From assembly GCA_934646865.1 (NCBI GenBank), contig CAKUEU010000072.1:1-9206 (forward strand): 9,206 nt of DNA, given 5' to 3'. Of the stretch, positions 1 through 5,131 are shown one piece after another (position 1 is the first letter of the stretch; each line of letters begins with the position of its first letter). The notes under the pieces were generated by a model, which was not told the DNA's origin, ran no database searches, and saw only the letters and a program-made list of their open reading frames with translations. Source of the DNA: an uncultured Collinsella sp. GTDB lineage: Bacteria > Actinomycetota > Coriobacteriia > Coriobacteriales > Coriobacteriaceae. A program made the position numbers and the translations under genes.

Positions 1-1892
1 TCATCGGTCTCCATGCCCGTCACGCGACCGCGCGAGGCCGAGATGTCGCCCATCACGGCGCCGGCGTAGCTCTCGGGAATGGTCACGGTGATCTCCTCGA
101 TGGGCTCCAGCACCACCGGGTCGGCATCGGCGCACGCCTTGCGCAGGCCAATGCGAGCCGCCGCGCGGAACGCCATCTCGTTGGAGTCGACGCTGTGATA
201 CGAGCCGTCGTACACCGCGACGCGAATGCCCGTGAGCGGATAACCGGCGATAATGCCGTCCTTCATGGTCTCCTGCACGCCCTTGTCCACGGCGGGGATG
301 AGCGAACGCGGAATGCGGCCGCCCACGACCTCGTCCACAAACTCATAGCCGTCGCTCGTACCGTCGGACCCAATGAGCGGCTCCACGCGCAGCCAGCAGT
401 CGCCGTACTGGCCGGCGCCACCGGTCTGCTTCTTGTGACGGCCCTGGGCACTCGCCGTGCGGCGAATGGTCTCGCGGTACGGAATGCGGATCGGCACGCT
501 CTTGGCCGCAACCTTGGTGCGGTCCTCCAGACGGTTGAGCAGCACCGAAACCTGTGCCTCGCCTACTGCCGAGATGATGGTCTGGCCAGTCTCCTCGTCG
601 CGGTCGATGCTCATGGTCGGATCGGCCTTACACGCCTTCTCGATAAACGTGTAGAGCTTCTCCTCGTCACCGCGGTTCTCGGCCTCGATGGCGATGCGGT
701 ACTGCGAGTTGGGGAACTTGAACGCCGCTGCCTCGACCTTACCGGTAATGGAGAGCGTGTCGCCCGTCTCGGCGGCCAGCTTAGGCGCCACGATAATATC
801 GCCGGCATAGGCGTGACCGACCTCGGTCATGTCGCGGCCGCACATCACATACAGGTGAGCCAGACGATCGCTCTTGCGCGTGCGCGCGTTGATGAGCTCA
901 AGACCCGGCTCAAGCGTACCCGTCAGCACCTTGATAAAGCTGATACGACCCTGCTGCGGGTCGGCCAGCGTCTTAAACACAAACGCCACCGGACGGTCAT
1001 CATCGCTCGAGATCTTGAGCGAATCGCCGTCGATGAGCGGCATCTCGCCGTAGTCGGTCGGCGCCGGGAAGTACGTGGCGATGTCGTCCATCAGCGAGTT
1101 GACGCCCTGCTCCTTAATGCAATCGCCCGCAAAGACCGGCACAAAGATGCGCTCGGCGATCGCCTTGGACAACAAGCCCTCGAGCTCCTCCTGCGTCAGC
1201 GTCTCCTCGCCTTCCAGATACTTCATCATCAGCTCGTCGTCGGCCTCGGCCACCAGCTCGCACAGATGGTCGTGGGCCTCCTCGGCCTGGACACGATACT
1301 CCTCGGGAATCTCCGACTCAACAGCCTCGGCGCCGTTGCAGTGGCGCGCCTTCATGCGCACCAGGTCGATGATGCCGTCAAAGTCCTCGCCCTCGCCCCA
1401 GGGAAGGGTCACGGCGCCCAGACGCGTGCCGAAGCGCTCCTGCAGCAGCTCCATGGTGGTCGCAAAACTGGCCTCGGGACGCGACAGGCGGTTCACGAAC
1501 ACCGCGCGCGCCAGGCGCAGGTCCTCGGCCGCATACCAAAGCTTGACGGTCGTCGGTTGCGGGCCGGCCTCGGCGTCGACCACAAACAGAGCCGTCTCGC
1601 AGACGCTCATCGCGGCGAAGGCGTCGCCGATAAAATCGGGGTAGCACGGGGCATCGAGCACGTTGATGCGGGCGCCCTTCCAGTCGATCGGCGCAATGGT
1701 CGTCGAGATGGAGAATGCACGCTTGACCTCTTCGGGGTCATAGTCGAGCGTGGGCTTGGTGCCGTCGTGGCCGCCCAGACGGGCGGTCTTGCCGGAAAGG
1801 TGGAGCATGGCTTCGGCGAGTGAAGTCTTGCCCACCCCGCCTTGGCCTACGAGCACCACGTTCCTTACGTTGCCGGTCTTGGGAGCACCCAT
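1..1892 (-). CDS. EF-G-like translation factor paralogue (degenerate GTPase motifs), C-terminus outside window
   Basis: The open frame from ATG at 1892 gives 630 residues and continues past the window edge; EF-G relatives are about 690-700 residues, so roughly 60 are missing. The start follows a strong Shine-Dalgarno AAGGAGGT (1897-1904) at 5-nt spacing. The order of domains matches EF-G: an N-terminal G domain (about 1-270), domain II (about 295-380), domain III, and domain IV with the KQTGGAGQYG signature near 484-493. The P-loop GQGGVGKT (16-23) is intact. Other G motifs differ from canonical EF-G: G3 reads DAPCYPDF (80-87) instead of DTPGHVDF, G4 reads NRLS (134-137) instead of NKMD, and the G5 region has AGDC instead of CGSA. 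The DYDPEEVKR segment (50-58) resembles the EF-G-like paralogues of Firmicutes and Actinobacteria rather than the main FusA. The family binds the ribosome in the cytoplasm, but the role of this paralogue is unknown. It is unlikely to be the essential elongation factor, and no rpsL, rpsG or tuf gene is visible beside it. Confidence 0.9.
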   Translation of the reverse strand, partial: MGAPKTGNVRNVVLVGQGGVGKTSLAEAMLHLSGKTARLGGHDGTKPTLDYDPEEVKRAFSISTTIAPIDWKGARINVLDAPCYPDFIGDAFAAMSVCETALFVVDAEAGPQPTTVKLWYAAEDLRLARAVFVNRLSRPEASFATTMELLQERFGTRLGAVTLPWGEGEDFDGIIDLVRMKARHCNGAEAVESEIPEEYRVQAEEAHDHLCELVAEADDELMMKYLEGEETLTQEELEGLLSKAIAERIFVPVFAGDCIKEQGVNSLMDDIATYFPAPTDYGEMPLIDGDSLKISSDDDRPVAFVFKTLADPQQGRISFIKVLTGTLEPGLELINARTRKSDRLAHLYVMCGRDMTEVGHAYAGDIIVAPKLAAETGDTLSITGKVEAAAFKFPNSQYRIAIEAENRGDEEKLYTFIEKACKADPTMSIDRDEETGQTIISAVGEAQVSVLLNRLEDRTKVAAKSVPIRIPYRETIRRTASAQGRHKKQTGGAGQYGDCWLRVEPLIGSDGTSDGYEFVDEVVGGRIPRSLIPAVDKGVQETMKDGIIAGYPLTGIRVAVYDGSYHSVDSNEMAFRAAARIGLRKACADADPVVLEPIEEITVTIPESYAGAVMGDISASRGRVTGMETD

Positions 1893-2131
1893 GATGACCT
1901 CCTTGCAGGGTCGCGCGCTATGCGCGACGCCAACGGGGAGAGTTCGCGGTCGGTGCCGTCCCGGGAGCAGCATGGTCGGCAACCGAGCCGACTCACCCTC
2001 CAAATGTCCTATGTCACCACCCTACCCTTGCAGCCGCCTGTCCATGCACACCTTTCGGCACGCGTATGGATACGGGCGGCGAGAGGAGAAAGCGGGCATG
2101 GAAGGCGATTGTTGGGCCCCACCGATGCAAA
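1893..2131 (-). other. Leader region of the EF-G-like gene with two small hairpins
   Basis: No gene is supported here. Just upstream of the Shine-Dalgarno is a 7-bp perfect hairpin (GTCGCGC at 1910-1916 with GCGCGAC at 1922-1928). Further upstream is a 6-bp perfect hairpin (GTCGGC at 1975-1980 with GCCGAC at 1987-1992). I see no convincing -35/-10 pair. An in-frame upstream ATG near 1973 lacks a good Shine-Dalgarno and is not preferred as the start. Confidence 0.35.
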
Positions 2132-2168
2132 TAAAAACCGCCGCAGACCAAAAGACCTGCGGCGGTTT
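2132..2168 (-). terminator. Rho-independent terminator of the ABC transporter operon
   Basis: A 12-bp perfect stem (AAACCGCCGCAG at 2135-2146 with CTGCGGCGGTTT at 2157-2168) has a 10-nt loop. On the minus strand it runs into a T tract (complement of 2131-2137). It lies about 20 nt after the ATPase stop codon, so it ends the transporter operon and separates it from the EF-G-like gene. Confidence 0.92.
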
Positions 2169-2189
2169 CGCCTCAATAAGTATTTGAGC

Positions 2190-2954
2190 CTATCCCTCGA
2201 TACGGCTCAAGAACTCGCGTGTACGCTGCTCGCGCGGATGGTCGATCACCTGCTCGGCAGGGCCCTCCTCGACAATGCGGCCGCCATCCATAAAGACCAC
2301 GCGGTCGGCAACGTCGCGGGCAAACTGCATCGCGTGCGTCACGATCACCATCGTCATGTTCTGCGCCGCGAGGTCCTTGATGACACGCAGCACCTCGGCC
2401 GTCAGCTCGGGATCGAGCGCCGAGGTCGGCTCGTCAAAGAACAAGATTTCCGGATCGAGCGCAAGGGCGCGGGCGATACTCACGCGCTGCTGCTGACCGC
2501 CCGAAAGCTCGCAGGGCACTTTGTTCTCGTTGCCCGTAAGCCCCATCTGCGCAATCAGCTCGTGTGCACGGGCCTCCGCTTGCTCGCGCGGGCGCTTGAG
2601 CACGCGGATCGGTGCGTCGGTGATGTTTTTCATCACGGTATAGTGCGGGAACAGATTGTAGTTCTGGAACACCAGGCCAAACCGCGAGCGCGCCTGCTTG
2701 GGCACATCGCCCTTCGCATAGACCGCGCCTGAGCCCGCGTCCGTCGCGACCGCAAGGTCGCCAAACGAGAGCGAGCCGCCGTCGAGCGTCTCGAGCAGCG
2801 TGGCACAGCGCAGCAGCGTAGACTTACCGCCACCCGAAGGCCCGATAATCGCCACGACCTCGCCACGCTTCACCTCGAGCGAGATATCCTTAAGCACCTC
2901 ATTGCCGCCAAACGCCTTACGGGCGTTCGTTATCATCATTACCGTTCCGGACAC
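2190..2954 (-). CDS. Polar amino acid ABC transporter, ATP-binding protein (GlnQ/HisP family)
   Basis: This is the cytoplasmic ATPase that powers import of the amino acid through the permease encoded upstream. It shows the full ABC set (numbered from the GTG start): Walker A GPSGGGKST (38-46), Q-loop VFQNYNLFPHYTV (Q97), signature LSGGQQQR (150-157), Walker B ILFFDEP (170-176), D-loop SALDPE and H-loop His207. Its 254 residues are typical of the polar amino acid uptake (PAAT) family. I chose GTG at 2954 because GGAGG (2960-2964) lies 5 nt ahead of it. An ATG at 2966 overlaps that Shine-Dalgarno and would add 4 residues. The gene is last in its operon, after a 173-nt gap from the permease that contains a hairpin and a structured repeat, and it is followed by the terminator. 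The substrate cannot be read from the ATPase. Confidence 0.95.
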   Translation of the reverse strand: MSGTVMMITNARKAFGGNEVLKDISLEVKRGEVVAIIGPSGGGKSTLLRCATLLETLDGGSLSFGDLAVATDAGSGAVYAKGDVPKQARSRFGLVFQNYNLFPHYTVMKNITDAPIRVLKRPREQAEARAHELIAQMGLTGNENKVPCELSGGQQQRVSIARALALDPEILFFDEPTSALDPELTAEVLRVIKDLAAQNMTMVIVTHAMQFARDVADRVVFMDGGRIVEEGPAEQVIDHPREQRTREFLSRIEG

Positions 2955-2981
2955 GGGAACCTCCATGTGTTTGAGAAGTCA

Positions 2982-3086
2982 GCGAGCGTGTGGCTGACGA
3001 GACAATGTGCTTCGAAAGAGGAGCGCCGCGTACTTCTGTACGCAAGCGACGGCTTGAGAAGCAGATTGGCCGTCAGACACGCGCGC
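2982..3086 (-). repeat. Structured intergenic element, copy 1 (conserved core with self-complementary arms)
   Basis: The core is GAAAGAGGAGCGCCGCGTAC (3014-3033), a 4-nt loop TTCT, then GTACGCAAGCGACGG and CTTGA (3038-3057). It is identical to copy 2 in the first half and differs at one base in the second. The core centre folds as GCGTAC/GTACGC. The arms outside it (2982-3013 and 3058-3086) pair imperfectly with each other, including GAAGCA with TGCTTC, CGTCAG with CTGACG, and ACACGC with GCGTGT, but have no similarity to the arms of copy 2. It is transcribed in the operon mRNA between permease and ATPase and ends about 27 nt before the ATPase start. It lacks a T tract, so a simple terminator is unlikely. 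Confidence 0.8.
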
Positions 3087-3098
3087 AGCGTCGAGCAG

Positions 3099-3122
3099 TC
3101 CGCCGTTCGTTAGAACGGCGGA
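3099..3122 (-). other. Perfect 10-bp hairpin just after the permease stop codon
   Basis: TCCGCCGTTC (3099-3108) pairs perfectly with GAACGGCGGA (3113-3122) around a 4-nt loop. It begins 5 nt after the permease stop codon. No T tract follows on the minus strand, so it more likely protects the 3' end of upstream mRNA or attenuates weakly than acts as a full terminator; this role is inference. Confidence 0.65.
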
Positions 3123-3127
3123 ACGAA

Positions 3128-3781
3128 TCAGTCATGATAATAGTCCAGCTTCTTTTCGGCAGCGCCCAGCAGCATCTCGACGACGAAGTTAAAGACCCAG
3201 TAAATCAGCGCCGCAATTGCAAACGGCACCATGCTCACCTGCGAGGCGACCAGCGCCTTGGCCGTCGAGAACATCTCGCCCACGCCGATGGCGAACGCCA
3301 GCGACGTGTCCTTGACCAGCGTGATGATCTCGTTGCCCATCGCCGGCAAAATGCGCTTGGCGACCTGCGGCATCACGATATACAGAAACGTCTGCATGCG
3401 CGAGTAGCCCAGCACCTCGGCGGCCTCATATTGACCGCGCGGAATCGACTGCAGGCCCGAGCGATAGATCTCGGCAAAGTAGCCGGCGTAGTTGATGATG
3501 AATGCCACGACGCACGCCGTCCATTTGGAATCGGGCGTGAGCGAGATGCCAAACACGTAGTACGGGGCAAAGTAGATCGCAAACATCTGCAGCATAAGCG
3601 GCGTGCCGCGCATCACCGAAATATAGATGCGCGCAATCCAACGCAGCGGCGCGACCTTGCTCATGCGCATAAACGCCACGGGGATTCCCAGCGGAATCGA
3701 CCCGAGCAACGTCAGCACAAACAGCTGCAAGCTGACCAAGAATCCCTGGCCAAGCATCTGCATCATGACTTGGATAGACAA
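3128..3781 (-). CDS. Polar amino acid ABC transporter, permease protein (HisM/GlnP family)
   Basis: This integral membrane subunit forms the channel for amino acid import. It has about five hydrophobic segments, starting with the stretch near residues 13-38. It carries the RGTPLMLQ motif (58-65), typical of the PAAT family, and the cytoplasmic EAA loop (YEAAEVLGYS through YIVMPQ, about 118-139), which contacts the ATPase. Length is 217 residues from the chosen TTG start at 3781, which follows GAGAGGG (3786-3792) at 4-nt spacing. Alternatives are ATG at 3766 (212 residues, but the Shine-Dalgarno is too far) and TTG at 3820 (230 residues, no Shine-Dalgarno). It lies 150 nt after the binding protein gene. 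That gap holds structured element copy 2. Confidence 0.93.
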   Translation of the reverse strand: MSIQVMMQMLGQGFLVSLQLFVLTLLGSIPLGIPVAFMRMSKVAPLRWIARIYISVMRGTPLMLQMFAIYFAPYYVFGISLTPDSKWTACVVAFIINYAGYFAEIYRSGLQSIPRGQYEAAEVLGYSRMQTFLYIVMPQVAKRILPAMGNEIITLVKDTSLAFAIGVGEMFSTAKALVASQVSMVPFAIAALIYWVFNFVVEMLLGAAEKKLDYYHD

Positions 3782-3826
3782 CCTACCCTCTCTTTCGCAG
3801 TAACGGAACAGCAAACCCAATGCTAA

Positions 3827-3933
3827 AGCGGGTTTTCCAGGTGCCCGGGTTTGCCGTGAAAGAGGAGCGCCGCGTACTAAATGTACGCAAGCGACGGTTT
3901 GAACGGCAAAATCGGGTGCCTGGGAAAGCCGCT
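3827..3933 (-). repeat. Structured intergenic element, copy 2 (conserved core with self-complementary arms)
   Basis: The core is at 3858-3877 (same 20 bases as copy 1), with loop TAAAT and a right half at 3883-3902 that differs from copy 1 at one base. The arms at 3827-3857 and 3903-3933 pair with each other over about 30 positions: AGCGG with CCGCT, CCAGG with CCTGG, CCCG with CGGG, and TTTGCCGT with ACGGCAAA, with several G-U pairs between. The arm bases are unrelated to those of copy 1. The element fills most of the gap between the binding protein and permease genes and reaches the binding protein stop codon. No T tract follows. Confidence 0.82.
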
Positions 3934-4792
3934 ATTTGAGAACCCAGTTGTCGAAGGAAAGACCGTAATCTGCATATTTATCGCAGAGGTCCTTGACCGT
4001 GCCGTCCTCGTAGAGCGCCTTGAGCGACTCGGTTACAGCATCGGCCGACTTGGTGTCGCCCTTCTTAAAGCCGACGGCGTAGTGCTCGCTGGACAGCGGC
4101 TTGTCGAGCTGCGTATAGGCATCGGGCTTGGCGGCCAGCTGATACTGAGCGATCGAGAGGTCACAGGCAACGGCATCGACCGCACCACTCTCGAGCTGCA
4201 TAAACGCCGTGTTGTACTCACCGATGGTATCGAGCGTGGCAAACGTCGCGGCCAGATCCTTCTGGTCGCCCTCGAGCACGTCCTGCGCGGCGGAATCAGT
4301 CTGGGTAATCACGGTCTTGCCGGCAAGATCGTCCCAGCTCTTGATACCCGCGTCCTTCTTGACCACGAGCACCTGCTCGTTGAGCATGTAAGGTTCGGAG
4401 AACGTGTAGTCGTCCTCGCGGCCCTCCATGGTAAAGCCGTTCCAGATGCAGTTGATGGCACCCGAGTTGAGCAGCGTGTCCTTGGCATCCCAGTCGATAG
4501 CCTCATACTCAACGTCCCAGCCCTGCTTGTCGGCAACGGCCTTGGCAAGGTCGAGGTCAAAACCGGTGTACTCGCCATCGTCGCCTACAAAGCCATACGG
4601 AGGATAGGACTTATCAAAGCCCACCACGAGCTTCTTGGACTCCGCAGCGCCCTTCACATCCTTGGCCGCGGCAGAACCAGCAGCGGAGCCCTTGCCGGCA
4701 CCACCGCCGCAGCCGACAAGACCAAGGCCAAGCACCGTGGCGAGCGAGCCGGCTAGACCAACAAACTGACGACGAGACATATCGGTATTCAT
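3932..4792 (-). CDS. Polar amino acid ABC transporter, substrate-binding lipoprotein (SBP family 3)
   Basis: This is the extracellular receptor that captures the amino acid and delivers it to the permease. The 286-residue protein starts at ATG 4792, behind GAGGGG (4800-4805) at 7-nt spacing. The N-terminus carries a twin-arginine motif SRRQFVG (6-12), a hydrophobic stretch and a lipobox LVGC with Cys28. It is therefore probably exported folded by Tat and then lipid-anchored. A Gly/Ala/Ser/Lys-rich linker follows. The mature part has family 3 features: VVGFDKSYPPYGF, YTGFDLDLAKAVA, the FSEPYM segment, and a second-lobe segment LAGKTVITQTDSAA. Substrate is a polar amino acid, but which one is not determinable from the sequence. 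It is first in its operon and has its own promoter with operator-like repeats. A longer frame from 4813 would start within the Shine-Dalgarno region and is rejected. Confidence 0.95.
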   Translation of the reverse strand: MNTDMSRRQFVGLAGSLATVLGLGLVGCGGGAGKGSAAGSAAAKDVKGAAESKKLVVGFDKSYPPYGFVGDDGEYTGFDLDLAKAVADKQGWDVEYEAIDWDAKDTLLNSGAINCIWNGFTMEGREDDYTFSEPYMLNEQVLVVKKDAGIKSWDDLAGKTVITQTDSAAQDVLEGDQKDLAATFATLDTIGEYNTAFMQLESGAVDAVACDLSIAQYQLAAKPDAYTQLDKPLSSEHYAVGFKKGDTKSADAVTESLKALYEDGTVKDLCDKYADYGLSFDNWVLK

Positions 4793-4810
4793 GGTATTTC
4801 CCCTCGATAG

Positions 4811-4864
4811 CACTTTAGTTAGGTAAAGTGAGTCATGTAACGTTCAGAATCATACACTTTAGTG
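4811..4864. promoter_or_regulatory. Operator-like inverted repeats around the transporter promoter
   Basis: CACTTTA at 4811-4817 and TAAAGTG at 4824-4830 form a perfect 7-bp inverted repeat in the leader. A second related site, CACTTTAGTG (4855-4864), lies between the -35 and -10 boxes and touches the -10. Both share CACTTTAG, and their centres are 39 bp apart, near a whole number of helical turns. This is the arrangement expected of a dimeric repressor with two sites. No regulator gene is in the window, so the protein is unknown. The leader site could alternatively act as an mRNA hairpin. Confidence 0.5.
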
Positions 4865-4877
4865 AGATGGAGTACAA
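4849..4877 (-). promoter_or_regulatory. Promoter of the amino acid ABC transporter operon
   Basis: Reading the minus strand, a -35 box TTGTAC (4872-4877) is separated by exactly 17 nt from a -10 box TATGAT (4849-4854). Both are close to the sigma-70-type consensus. Transcription would begin near 4842, giving a leader of about 50 nt before the binding protein start. Confidence 0.75.
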
Positions 4878-4885
4878 GGGAGGGC

Positions 4886-5022
4886 TTGCCCGCCGGGTGC
4901 CGGGGCAGGGGTTAAGTTTGCTGCTCTACAGTCCTGCTCACGACGGAGAGCACATTAAGTGCTCTCCTGTTCGTGCGGAACTCGCGACAAACTTAACCCC
5001 TGCCCCGGCACCCGGCGGGCAA
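4886..5022. repeat. 35-bp perfect inverted repeat enclosing a nested hairpin (REP/MITE-like)
   Basis: Arms 4886-4920 and 4988-5022 are perfect 35-bp complements. The 67-nt interior holds another perfect hairpin, GGAGAGCAC (4945-4953) with GTGCTCTCC (4959-4967), extended by CACGA (4939-4943) pairing with TCGTG (4971-4975). It lies between two divergent promoters, has no T tract and shows no clear target-site duplication. Its inner arm end (GGGGCAGGGGTTAAGTTTG) resembles the arm of the repeat at 8878-8939. It is probably a palindromic repeat of the REP or non-autonomous transposable kind. No transposase is in the window. Confidence 0.8.
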
Positions 5023-5086
5023 ACGTCGTTGGGCTTATCACTAACATGAAATGGGCGCTTGCATATCGTCCACTAGCTTGGCACGG

Positions 5087-5092
5087 TACAAT
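5087..5092 (+). promoter_or_regulatory. Possible -10 box for the methyltransferase gene
   Basis: TACAAT lies 40 nt before the start codon. No good -35 hexamer sits at 16-18 nt; TTGCAT (5059-5064) is 22 nt away. Two other genes in this window have TACAAT preceded by G at the same relative place, which supports it. Confidence 0.4.
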
Positions 5093-5131
5093 GCTTTCAG
5101 ATTTCAATTTGTAAATTAGTGGGGTTAATTC

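Larger units (their letters stand above)
4793..5131. other. Divergent intergenic region (339 nt) without a gene
   Basis: It contains the binding protein Shine-Dalgarno, the operator-like repeats, the transporter promoter, the long inverted repeat and the A/T-rich leader of the methyltransferase gene. Short open frames here run through the inverted repeat and lack ribosome binding sites. Confidence 0.7.

Noticed and set aside
195..1823. Long plus-strand open frame opposite the EF-G-like gene
   Set aside because: It is an antisense shadow of a recognisable minus-strand protein, with Arg/Leu/His-rich composition and no family resemblance.
2990..3826. Plus-strand open frame opposite the permease
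   Set aside because: It runs through both structured elements and the permease; composition is typical of an antisense frame.
3014..3902. The two repeated cores as a minimal CRISPR-like array
   Set aside because: Only two copies, about 800 bp apart with a complete gene between them; no spacers and no cas genes.
4886..5022. The long inverted repeat as a bidirectional terminator
   Set aside because: It lies between divergent genes, where no transcript needs ending, and neither side has a T tract.
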